NCBI GenBank assembly: GCA_015057605.1 | Contig: SVDX01000014.1 | Location: forward strand, 1-62,374 | Length of the DNA: 62,374 bases | Source: Lachnospira sp. | Lineage (GTDB): Bacteria; Bacillota; Clostridia; Lachnospirales; Lachnospiraceae | Direction: 5' to 3' | Shown: positions 56,095 through 62,374 of the stretch, one piece after another | Position numbering within the stretch: position 1 is the first letter of the stretch | How the letters are laid out: each line of letters begins with the position of its first letter | Notes under the pieces: generated by a model | Databases searched by the model: none | Seen by the model: only the letters and a program-made list of their open reading frames with translations | What the model was told of the DNA's origin: nothing | Made by a program: the position numbers and the translations under genes

Positions 56095-57018
56095 ATGTTT
56101 CATTTTATAATCAATCCAACAGCGAAATCAAATCTTGGTGTTGCAATCTGGAACACAATAGAAGAATATCTTGAGTCAATAGATTTTAAATATGAAAAGC
56201 ATTTTACTCATCAAAAAGGTGATGCTACAAGTCTTGCGAAAGAACTTTCTGGCGATACAGATGAACCAAAAACTATCGTTGTTTTAGGTGGAGACGGCAC
56301 CTTAGGAGAGGTTGTCAATGGGCTTTCTAATTTCCAAAATATAACTCTTTCCTACATTCCTATCGGCTCTGGAAATGATTTTGCCCGTGGTATGGGCATT
56401 TTAGCAGATTACCTTGACCGTTTAAAATACATTATAAGCACAGATAAGTATCAATATATTGACTATGCAACTATACACATTGGCAGCGAAAGCCGTCGCT
56501 TTATAGTAAGCTCAGGTATTGGATTTGATGCGAGCGTATGCCACGAGGTCAACACCTCTAAAGTAAAAAAATTCTTCAACAAACTGCATATGAGCAATTT
56601 TTCATATACATTTATTGCGTTGATGCAATTATTTAGAATACCATATATGAATGTACATATAAAAACTGATGAAGGCAAGGTATATAACTTTAAAAAGCTA
56701 TTACTTTTTTCAATACACGTACAACGCTTTGAGGGTGGAGGATATATGTTTTGTCCAATGGCAAACCCTGGTGATGGTTATCTTGATATTTGTATCGCTA
56801 ACAAAGTTTCAAAGCTACGTGCACTTACCATTATTCCCGGTATCAAGTCTGGTAAACACGTAAACAAAAAAGGAATATATTTCCTTAAAGGTAAGGAGTT
56901 CCAAGTAAAATTAGACACCTCCTGTTTTGCTCATGCTGATGGCGAAGCTGACTTTGATACAACAAAGCACAAGGTGATTACTTATAAAATAGCCGATGAA
57001 CAAATTAGATTTATATAA
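56095..57018 (+). CDS. Diacylglycerol kinase-family lipid kinase (YegS/DgkB-like)
   Basis: A 307-residue DAGK_cat-fold protein: INPTAKSN at the N terminus, nucleotide motif GGDGT (65-69) with LGEVVNGL, and IPIGSGNDFARGMG. The C-terminal half resembles YegS/LCB5 proteins. It probably phosphorylates a membrane lipid such as diacylglycerol, recycling lipid head-group by-products. It is a single gene with its own promoter and a shared terminator. Exact substrate uncertain. Confidence 0.92.
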   Translation: MFHFIINPTAKSNLGVAIWNTIEEYLESIDFKYEKHFTHQKGDATSLAKELSGDTDEPKTIVVLGGDGTLGEVVNGLSNFQNITLSYIPIGSGNDFARGMGILADYLDRLKYIISTDKYQYIDYATIHIGSESRRFIVSSGIGFDASVCHEVNTSKVKKFFNKLHMSNFSYTFIALMQLFRIPYMNVHIKTDEGKVYNFKKLLLFSIHVQRFEGGGYMFCPMANPGDGYLDICIANKVSKLRALTIIPGIKSGKHVNKKGIYFLKGKEFQVKLDTSCFAHADGEADFDTTKHKVITYKIADEQIRFI

Positions 57019-57037
57019 GCATATTTCTTATAACGCA

Positions 57038-57063
57038 AAAGGAGTTTCAAACGAAACTCCTTT
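57038..57063. terminator. Bidirectional terminator
   Basis: GGAGTTTC and GAAACTCC pair around AAAC, flanked by AAA and TTTA, between the convergent lipid-kinase-family and HD-GYP genes. Confidence 0.8.
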
Positions 57064-57064
57064 A

Positions 57065-58249
57065 TTAATTCAATGAATCCATATCTTCTATAATATCAAT
57101 CATATGTTTTACAATCTTTGGATCAAATTGTGTTCCCGCATTGTCACGCAGTTCTTTAATTATAACGTCCTTGCTTAACGCATCACGATAGCATCTTCCA
57201 TTAGACATAACATCATAAGCATCTGCAACGCCAATGATTCTTGCGTATAAAGGAATATTTTCTCCAGCAATCTTCATAGGGTAGCCTGTACCATCATATC
57301 TTTCGTGATGATAGAGCGCACCTTCAGTTATACCGGAAAGAGCAGTAAAACCGGCAAGCATATCAGCACCCTTTATGGTATGTGTATGCATCTCATTTAT
57401 CTCTTCTTGCGTAAGTCTTTCCGGCTTATTAAGTATTTTTTCAGATATCGCAATCTTGCCTACATCATGCATAAGTGCTATATAATATATTCTCTGCTGT
57501 ACATCCTTTGTAAGTCTCATGCGCCTTGCAAGTTCTTTAGCATACTGTGCCACTCTTGCCGAATGACCCTGTGTATAATGATCCTTTGCATCAACAAAGT
57601 TAGCAAATGTATTCAAGGCTTGAACGATAATTCTCTCATTCTCTTCATTCTTTTGTCGATATCCTTCAATTCTACTTTGAATTACAATATATAAAACAAG
57701 TAACACTACATACACTATGGCCGCAATCATCAATATCTTATAAAGGCTATAATCCTCCATACCATGACTCTTTTGAATTGTGATATGAATGATATCCGGT
57801 TCATACATAAGAGCTGTCGTTGACTTAAAGCCCATTACCTCTTCCTGCTTAGGTGAAATCACCTTGTTGTATTCATTAGAAGTAAGCTTAAGCATACCAT
57901 CTTCATCTATGCTATAATTGCAATTCCAATTCTTGTCTATCTCAATTACAGTAGGAACATCTATAATTATTTCCCAACTTTCAATGTCTTTGTCACTGTT
58001 ATTAACAGCGGTTATTACATACTGTGTTATATATGTATTATCTGCTTCCCATCTTCCTACAATCTCATATTCAACATAAAAATCATTCTTTGTATAGTCA
58101 GTCTCACCACTTATCTGGGTTATAACTTCGTACTCTTTACCTTTACCGTCTGCAAATAAAGAAAGTCCACAAAATCCCAACGCCAGTAACAAAAATACTA
58201 TTGCAAACATATAACGTATGACTGTATTGTTAATTCGTAATATTTTCAT
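57065..58249 (-). CDS. HD-GYP protein with CBM2-like external domain
   Basis: About 394 residues. Membrane helix 1 (11-33), external domain (about 35-165), helix 2 (about 170-190), coiled coil, HD-GYP domain with HDVGK (His261, Asp262) and HHERYDGTGYP (314-324). The HD-GYP part should degrade cyclic di-GMP. The external part has the pattern of a family 2 carbohydrate-binding module: ITAVNNSDKDIESWEIIIDVP, then KNWNCNY, then NEYNKVISPKQEEVMGFK, with Trp92 and Trp108 as candidate stacking residues. Binding of plant polysaccharide would then control the messenger; this is inference. The frame opens far upstream (58357), but the ATG at 58249, with AAAGGAAG, gives a proper membrane N terminus. Confidence 0.88.
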   Translation of the reverse strand: MKILRINNTVIRYMFAIVFLLLALGFCGLSLFADGKGKEYEVITQISGETDYTKNDFYVEYEIVGRWEADNTYITQYVITAVNNSDKDIESWEIIIDVPTVIEIDKNWNCNYSIDEDGMLKLTSNEYNKVISPKQEEVMGFKSTTALMYEPDIIHITIQKSHGMEDYSLYKILMIAAIVYVVLLVLYIVIQSRIEGYRQKNEENERIIVQALNTFANFVDAKDHYTQGHSARVAQYAKELARRMRLTKDVQQRIYYIALMHDVGKIAISEKILNKPERLTQEEINEMHTHTIKGADMLAGFTALSGITEGALYHHERYDGTGYPMKIAGENIPLYARIIGVADAYDVMSNGRCYRDALSKDVIIKELRDNAGTQFDPKIVKHMIDIIEDMDSLN

Positions 58250-58295
58250 CAATTTTGCTTCCTTTCTTTTCTTATTAAAAATGTATATTTTTGCT

Positions 58296-58324
58296 ATTAT
58301 ATCACATTTCCACACATATTTCAC
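58296..58324 (-). promoter_or_regulatory. Promoter of the HD-GYP gene
   Basis: Extended -10 TGA-TATAAT (58296-58304) with GTGAAA (58319-58324) at 17 bases, about 45 bases before the chosen ATG. Its position supports the internal start over the upstream one, since it lies inside the longer open frame. Confidence 0.6.
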
Positions 58325-58368
58325 TATTTTTTGCATAAATATACATACAAAAAACATAAATTTTTTTC

Positions 58369-58397
58369 TTGCAATAGCATAGACTTCAATGTATAAT
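58369..58397 (+). promoter_or_regulatory. Promoter of the CofE-like gene
   Basis: TTGCAA (58369-58374), exactly 17 bases, TATAAT (58392-58397), about 50 bases before the ATG. Confidence 0.82.
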
Positions 58398-58446
58398 TGG
58401 TATGTATTTTTTAAAATATAATTTTTAGGATATGAAGGTGTAACCT

Positions 58447-59637
58447 ATGGAGAGAAAAGTTGGAACAGTATCACGTGGTATTCGTGGTCCTATTATACGA
58501 GAAGGAGATAATCTTGTAGACATTACTGTTAACAGTGTAATGGAAGCTTGTGAAAGCGAAGGTTTTTCTCTAAGAGATAAAGACGTAATAGCTATTACGG
58601 AATCAATCGTAGCAAGAGCTCAAGGCAACTATGCTTCAGTTGAAGATATTGCTAAAGATGTTAAGAACAAATTAGGCGGTGGCACAATCGGTGTTATTTT
58701 CCCAATATTGTCACGTAACCGTTTTGCTATTTGTTTACGTGGTATAGCTATGGGTGCCAAGAAGGTTGTATTGATGTTAAGCTATCCAAGTGATGAAGTT
58801 GGTAACGCATTATTAACATATGACCAGCTTGATGATGCTAATATTAATCCATACTCAGATGTTTTAACATTAGAAAGATACAGAGAATTGTTTGGTGAAA
58901 ACAAGCACGAATTCACAGGCGTTGACTATGTTCAATATTATTCTGACATAATCACAGAGGCTGGTGCTGAAGTTGAAATCATTTTCTCTAATCAAGCAAA
59001 GACTATTTTACAATATGCAGATTGCATTTTAGCATGTGACATTCATACAAGAAAAAGAACAAAGCGTCTTTTAACAGAAGGCGGTGCTAAGATTGTATGT
59101 ACTCTTGATGATATTATGACAGAATCAATTGATGGTAGCGGTTATAATACTCAATATGGTTTGTTAGGTTCTAACAAGTCGTCAGAGGACAAGATTAAGT
59201 TGTTCCCAAGAGAATGTACCGATTTAGTAGAAGCTATCCAAGCTAAGATATATGATTTAACTCAGAAAAAAGTTGAAGTTATGGTATATGGCGATGGTGC
59301 TTTCAAGGATCCACAAGGTAAGATTTGGGAATTAGCAGACCCTGTTGTATCTCCTGCATTTACTAAGGGCTTAATTGGTACTCCTAATGAATTAAAGCTT
59401 AAGTATCTTGCAGACAACGATTTCAAGGATTTAAGTGGCGATGCTTTAAAGGAAGCTATTTCTAACAGCATCAAATCTAAGGATTCAAACCTCGTTGGCA
59501 ATATGGCTTCACAAGGTACAACACCAAGACAGTTAACAGACCTTATTGGTTCACTTTGTGACTTAACAAGCGGTTCTGGTGATAAAGGAACTCCTATCAT
59601 CTTAATCCAAGGTTATTTTGATAATTTTACAGATTAA
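58447..59637 (+). CDS. CofE-like (coenzyme F420-0:L-glutamate ligase family) protein
   Basis: A 396-residue protein whose first ~260 residues resemble the F420-0:gamma-glutamyl ligase family (KDVIAITESIVARAQGNYASVEDIA, then LSRNRFAICLRGIAMGAKKVVL). The rest (KKVEVMVYGDGAFKDPQGKIWELADP, TPRQLTDLIGSLCDLTSGSGDKGTP) is an extension not found in CofE itself. Relatives are known in gut Firmicutes that do not make F420, so the substrate is probably something else to be amidated with an amino acid. No other F420 gene is in the window. It is a single gene with a strong promoter and terminator, and its codon use suggests good expression. Confidence 0.75.
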   Translation: MERKVGTVSRGIRGPIIREGDNLVDITVNSVMEACESEGFSLRDKDVIAITESIVARAQGNYASVEDIAKDVKNKLGGGTIGVIFPILSRNRFAICLRGIAMGAKKVVLMLSYPSDEVGNALLTYDQLDDANINPYSDVLTLERYRELFGENKHEFTGVDYVQYYSDIITEAGAEVEIIFSNQAKTILQYADCILACDIHTRKRTKRLLTEGGAKIVCTLDDIMTESIDGSGYNTQYGLLGSNKSSEDKIKLFPRECTDLVEAIQAKIYDLTQKKVEVMVYGDGAFKDPQGKIWELADPVVSPAFTKGLIGTPNELKLKYLADNDFKDLSGDALKEAISNSIKSKDSNLVGNMASQGTTPRQLTDLIGSLCDLTSGSGDKGTPIILIQGYFDNFTD

Positions 59638-59644
59638 TATATTG

Positions 59645-59670
59645 CCTATCTTGTTTTAGGACAAGATAGG
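59645..59670 (+). terminator. Hairpin after the CofE-like gene
   Basis: CCTATCTTG and CAAGATAGG pair around an eight-base loop eight bases beyond the stop; no T-run follows. Probably a 3' stabilising stem-loop ahead of the true terminator at 59686-59712. Confidence 0.55.
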
Positions 59671-59685
59671 TGTGCTATATAAAAT

Positions 59686-59712
59686 AAGTGGACTCACTAC
59701 GAGTCCACTTTT
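59686..59712. terminator. Shared terminator of the CofE-like and MATE genes
   Basis: AAGTGGACTC (59686-59695) and GAGTCCACTT (59701-59710) pair around five bases, with T-runs on both sides. The last codons and stop (TAG) of the MATE gene lie within the hairpin. Confidence 0.85.
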
Positions 59713-61040
59713 ACTTTTTCACGTTTTATACAATAATATGTAACACACATAACAATCTGCACCACTGTAGATGCTGGTGTTGCAAGTCCTATCATAAAAA
59801 GACTCACATTTTCTATTCCTCTTATCAATAACACCAATGGCACTCTCACACAAAATGCCCCTACAATTCCTTGAAGCATTACAAAAAATGTATTTCCGCA
59901 ACCATTAAAATATCCTAAGAAACAAAATAAAAATGCCGTAAACAAACAATCTATAGCATATGCTTTCATATAATCATGCGCCGCTACTATAACCGCGGTT
60001 TCTTTCGTAAAAATCATCGCCAACAAGTCACCTCTAAAAAACGAAAAACCACCAATAACAACTCCTGCAATCAAAGAAGTACTAATACCACAAAGTAACG
60101 CTTTTTTTGCTCTATCCATTCTTCCTGCACCTATATTTTGTGCCACAAATGCAGACATAGACTGCATATAAGAAGCTGGTATCAGCATAATAAAGCCACA
60201 CAGTTTCTCAGCAACGCCAACACCTGCTGATGCTATAACATCCATTGTATTAACCTGCGCCTGAATTACCAAAAACGATATCCCAACCAATAATTCCTGC
60301 AAAGCCACAGGTATACCAAGCTTTAATATTTTTACAATAATCCCTTTATTTATAAGTTGCTTGCTTAATTCTATTTCAAACGGCAATTTCTTCCTGCTTA
60401 TAATAAACAACGATATCAAAACACTTGCGCCCTGAGCAATAACCGTTGCTATTGCCGCTCCTGCCGCTCCCATATCAAACACAGCAACAAGAATAACGTC
60501 CGCTACAACATTAAATATACTCGCAATTATAACTGTAATAAGAGGCGTCTTTGAATCACCGATTCCTCTAAAAATACCGCCCAAAACATTATATGCAATT
60601 ATAAATATGAGTCCTATACCACAAATTCTTACATACGATACCGTTTGTTCAAATGCTTCCTTTGGCGCATGCATAAGCTTAGATAGAACATCTGAAAACA
60701 CTACGACTGCTATCGTCAAAGCTATTGCAAGCACTGCAAATATTACAGTCCCATTAACAACCGTATCTCCTGCCTTCTTCGCATTTTTCTCACCAATACT
60801 TTGTCCCACCAAAATGGTTATACCCATTGCAAGACCAGTAATAACTCCGGTAAGTGTCATCAAAAGCATGCTTCCTGTTGCAACGCCCGATACATCTTCT
60901 GTTGTTGCAAACTGTCCTACTATAAGCAAATCCACTGCTCCATATAAAGCCTGTAAAAACATAGCCAGCAACACTGGTAGCGCAAATCCCATTAATGATT
61001 TTAGTATATTACCTTCTGTTAAATTCTTCTCTTTTTCCAT
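59697..61040 (-). CDS. MATE-family efflux transporter
   Basis: A 447-residue protein with about 12 membrane helices in two related halves, opening with LMGFALPVLLAMFLQALYGAVDLLIVG in pieces, a typical MATE start (the P-x-L and Gln/Asp of helix 1). YVRICGIGLIF and MDRAKKALLCG are further family marks. It exports organic cations or metabolites using sodium or proton gradients; substrate unknown. The end of its coding sequence lies in the shared terminator. Confidence 0.94.
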   Translation of the reverse strand: MEKEKNLTEGNILKSLMGFALPVLLAMFLQALYGAVDLLIVGQFATTEDVSGVATGSMLLMTLTGVITGLAMGITILVGQSIGEKNAKKAGDTVVNGTVIFAVLAIALTIAVVVFSDVLSKLMHAPKEAFEQTVSYVRICGIGLIFIIAYNVLGGIFRGIGDSKTPLITVIIASIFNVVADVILVAVFDMGAAGAAIATVIAQGASVLISLFIISRKKLPFEIELSKQLINKGIIVKILKLGIPVALQELLVGISFLVIQAQVNTMDVIASAGVGVAEKLCGFIMLIPASYMQSMSAFVAQNIGAGRMDRAKKALLCGISTSLIAGVVIGGFSFFRGDLLAMIFTKETAVIVAAHDYMKAYAIDCLFTAFLFCFLGYFNGCGNTFFVMLQGIVGAFCVRVPLVLLIRGIENVSLFMIGLATPASTVVQIVMCVTYYCIKREKVKVDS

Positions 61041-61073
61041 AACAGTTCTCCAACATAATTGTACTAAAACACT

Positions 61074-61101
61074 ATTGTAGCACTTTTCTAAAAACTGTCA
61101 A
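61074..61101 (-). promoter_or_regulatory. Promoter of the MATE gene
   Basis: TTGACA (61096-61101), 16 bases, TACAAT (61074-61079) with extended TGC. Confidence 0.78.
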
Positions 61102-61136
61102 TTCTTTTTGTATTTGACATAATACATTCAAAATTG

Positions 61137-61165
61137 TTTACATTCTTTTCGTAAAATGTTATCAT
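61137..61165 (+). promoter_or_regulatory. Promoter of the right-hand SDR gene
   Basis: TTTACA (61137-61142), exactly 17 bases, TATCAT (61160-61165), about 35 bases before the ATG, which has GGAGAATATAAAC. Confidence 0.65.
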
Positions 61166-61200
61166 TACATATATATGACAATTGAAAGGAGAATATAAAC

Positions 61201-62001
61201 ATGGGTTTTTTAAAAGGTAAAACAGCCATCATCACAGGTGCTGGACGTGCTGTCTTAAGCGATGGAAGATGTGGCTCTATCGGTTACGGTATCGCTACTG
61301 CTTATGCTAAGGAGGGCGCAAATCTCGTTATTACAGGACGTAATGTTCAAAAATTACAGGATGCTAAGGAAGAACTCGAAAGACTTTACGGTATCGAGGT
61401 TCTTACTGTTCAAGCAGATGTTAGCGACGGAGCTGACAACGCTTCAGTTGTAAAAAATGTTATTGACCAGACAATCGCAAAATTTGGTCGTATCGATGTA
61501 TTAATCAACAACGCTCAAGCTTCTGCTTCAGGCGTTTCAATCGCAGACCATACATTAGAGCAATTTAACCTTGCTATGTACTCAGGTCTTTACGCAACAT
61601 TCTACTATATGCAGGCTTGCTATCCATACCTTAAGGAAACACAAGGTTCTGTAATCAACTTTGGTTCAGGCGCTGGTTTATTCGGTAACTACGGTCAATG
61701 CTCTTATGCAGCTGCAAAGGAAGGTATCCGTGGTTTAAGCCGTGTTGCTGCTACAGAATGGGCTAAGGACGGTATCAACGTAAACGTTATCTGCCCACTT
61801 GCATGGACAGTTCAGCTCGAAAACTTTGAAAAGGCTTATCCAGATGCATTCAAGGCAAATGTTAAGATGCCACCTGCTGGTCACTACGGTGATGCAGAAC
61901 TTGAAATCGGTCGTGTTTGTGTACAACTTGCAAATCCAGACTTCAAGTACTTAAATGGTGAAACATTAACATTAGAAGGTGGTATGGGACTTAGACCATA
62001 G
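61201..62001 (+). CDS. Short-chain dehydrogenase with expanded nucleotide loop
   Basis: A 266-residue SDR. The Gly-rich loop is not the usual TGxxxGIG but TGAGRAVLSDGRCGSIGYGIA, about ten residues longer. NNAQ replaces NNAG, while Tyr and Lys of SYAAAKEGIRGL are intact. The SIGYGIA segment recalls enoyl-ACP reductases, the YxxxK spacing recalls classical SDRs. Substrate unknown. Strong use of favoured codons and higher GC than neighbours suggest high expression. Single gene with its own promoter; a structured 3' region and a strong terminator follow. Confidence 0.85.
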   Translation: MGFLKGKTAIITGAGRAVLSDGRCGSIGYGIATAYAKEGANLVITGRNVQKLQDAKEELERLYGIEVLTVQADVSDGADNASVVKNVIDQTIAKFGRIDVLINNAQASASGVSIADHTLEQFNLAMYSGLYATFYYMQACYPYLKETQGSVINFGSGAGLFGNYGQCSYAAAKEGIRGLSRVAATEWAKDGINVNVICPLAWTVQLENFEKAYPDAFKANVKMPPAGHYGDAELEIGRVCVQLANPDFKYLNGETLTLEGGMGLRP

Positions 62002-62011
62002 CAAAACAAAG

Positions 62012-62078
62012 TCCTACGAAAAGACGTTTGCACTCCTTGTCGCACGCAACGGATGCATAAAAAGGAGTTTCGTCATAA
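62012..62078 (+). other. Structured 3' untranslated region
   Basis: GACG (62023-62026) and ACTCCTT (62032-62038) can pair with AAGGAGT (62062-62068) and CGTC (62071-62074), enclosing a 23-base loop. The gapped stem has no T-run, and its role is unclear. Confidence 0.4.
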
Positions 62079-62082
62079 ATTT

Positions 62083-62123
62083 AGAAGAGCACACTTCAAT
62101 ATGAAGTATGCTCTTCTTTTTTA
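62083..62123 (+). terminator. Terminator after the SDR gene
   Basis: AGAAGAGCA-C-ACTTC pairs with GAAGT-A-TGCTCTTCT around AATAT with one mismatch, followed by TTTTTT. About 80 bases beyond the stop. Confidence 0.9.
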
Positions 62124-62267
62124 TTCCTCACTCCTTTTAAGCACCGGCGGCTCCAAAGGCTTTTCTTTAGGAGTTTTGTTTTGCTATCTCCTCCTGCTTC
62201 GCAGCAGTTACGCTAACCTCTGCTTCGCAGTATATAACGAAAAAAGGTGCTCTTTAATGTGATGATA
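62124..62267. other. Gene-free spacer before the insertion sequence
   Basis: The stretch from the SDR stop (62001) to the transposase start (62310) holds the structured 3' region, the terminator, this spacer and the IS left end. The spacer itself has no supported gene. The string CTGCTTCGCAG occurs twice (about 62198-62208 and 62218-62230), once as a small hairpin CTGCT-TCGC-AGCAG. It may be a decayed repeat. Confidence 0.4.
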
Positions 62268-62270
62268 TGT

Positions 62271-62303
62271 ACCCTCTTTACTGGACAAACCAGTAAGGAG
62301 GGT
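62271..62303 (+). promoter_or_regulatory. Hairpin hiding the transposase ribosome-binding site
   Basis: ACCCTCTTTACTGG (62271-62284) pairs with CCAGTAAGGAGGGT (62290-62303) around ACAAA with a single G-U wobble. The Shine-Dalgarno AAGGAGG lies wholly in the right arm, seven bases before the ATG. RNA reading in from outside would fold and block translation. Confidence 0.8.
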
Positions 62304-62309
62304 ATTTTT

Positions 62310-62374
62310 ATGCGTTATAGCTACGAGTTTAAACTAATGTGTGTTGATTTGTATAAATCAGGGAGATATCCCGA
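62310..62374 (+). CDS. Transposase OrfA, N-terminal fragment (partial at edge)
   Basis: Only the first 21 codons are present: MRYSYEFKLMCVDLYKSGRY and a proline follow. The start resembles helix-turn-helix OrfA proteins of IS3-family elements in Clostridia (typically M-x-YSYEFK-x-x-CV-x-x-Y). The ribosome-binding site AAGGAGG is excellent but lies in a hairpin. The remainder, with the expected orfB integrase and frameshift, is beyond the window. Confidence 0.6.
   Translation, partial: MRYSYEFKLMCVDLYKSGRYP

Larger units (their letters stand above)
62268..62374 (+). mobile_element. Left end of an IS3-like insertion sequence (cut by window)
   Basis: The end appears to begin at TGTACCC (62268), followed by TTACTGGACA, reminiscent of IS150-group ends (TGTAC...TTGGACA). 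A transposase-type gene starts 42 bases in. The right end is outside the window, so family and boundaries are provisional. Confidence 0.6.

Noticed and set aside
58447-59637. Evidence for F420 biosynthesis
   Set aside because: Only a CofE-like domain is present; no partner gene in the window, and family relatives occur in organisms without F420.
62053-62262. Possible 69-residue plus-strand gene after the SDR
   Set aside because: It spans the SDR terminator, has no ribosome-binding site, and its composition is not protein-like.

Overview
The window looks like a chromosomal segment of an AT-rich Clostridia, most likely a Lachnospiraceae member near Lachnospira / [Eubacterium] eligens. The evidence is low GC, Firmicutes gene orders (whiA-rapZ-hprK cluster, HPr-like protein next to whiA, MecA, GreA, type III CoaX), and pectin use (two large pectin methylesterases plus kdgK-kduD). 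This is inferred from gene content, not from a database match. Most genes lie on the minus strand; plus-strand genes are concentrated in the last third. I recognised no rRNA, tRNA, CRISPR array or prophage.

Positions 1-6916 hold a signalling operon: a hybrid histidine kinase with REC and HPt, a giant membrane receptor (ECF-S-like membrane domain, Reg_prop propeller, HD-GYP, REC) and a cysteine-rich membrane protein. Positions 7042-8912 hold kdgK-kduD, two steps of the catabolism of pectin-derived unsaturated uronates, under a consensus promoter and closed by a strong terminator. Then come a UPF0303 protein, pgi, an O-antigen-ligase-like membrane protein and greA-lysS, which has a textbook sigma-A promoter. 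Positions 14707-19734 run argF, two small unknowns, coaX, dusB and a chemoreceptor. Positions 19808-22434 hold a cell-wall-hydrolase lipoprotein, nfeD and an SPFH protein. Positions 22518-26364 hold pfkA, a KtrB/KtrA-type potassium system and an rRNA methyltransferase.

Positions 26427-34815 hold hprK, a ROK sugar kinase, murB, rapZ, whiA, an HPr-like protein and dnaE. The HPr-like protein has glutamate where the phosphocarrier histidine should be but keeps the regulatory serine, so it is Crh-like, and it sits four genes from the HPr kinase. UvrC, FtsH, MecA and a second GreA follow, then a MocR/PdxR-type regulator facing away from a short-chain dehydrogenase and an NTF2-like protein. A polar amino-acid ABC transporter appears to be co-transcribed with a soluble diguanylate cyclase (42741-46767).

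Positions 46897-55137 are the most distinctive accessory region. A 1383-residue secreted, probably wall-anchored pectin methylesterase sits beside a 987-residue paralogue with neither signal peptide nor anchor, and an AraC regulator is divergent from the latter. A simple model is outside/inside division of labour: the surface enzyme de-esterifies pectin, imported fragments are finished in the cytoplasm, and KduD/KdgK feed the carbon to the lower pathway. To the right are a VanY-type carboxypeptidase, a lipid-kinase-family protein, an HD-GYP protein whose external domain resembles a family 2 carbohydrate-binding module, a CofE-like protein, a MATE transporter and a second unusual SDR. The window ends inside the first gene of an IS3-like insertion sequence whose ribosome-binding site lies in a near-perfect hairpin.
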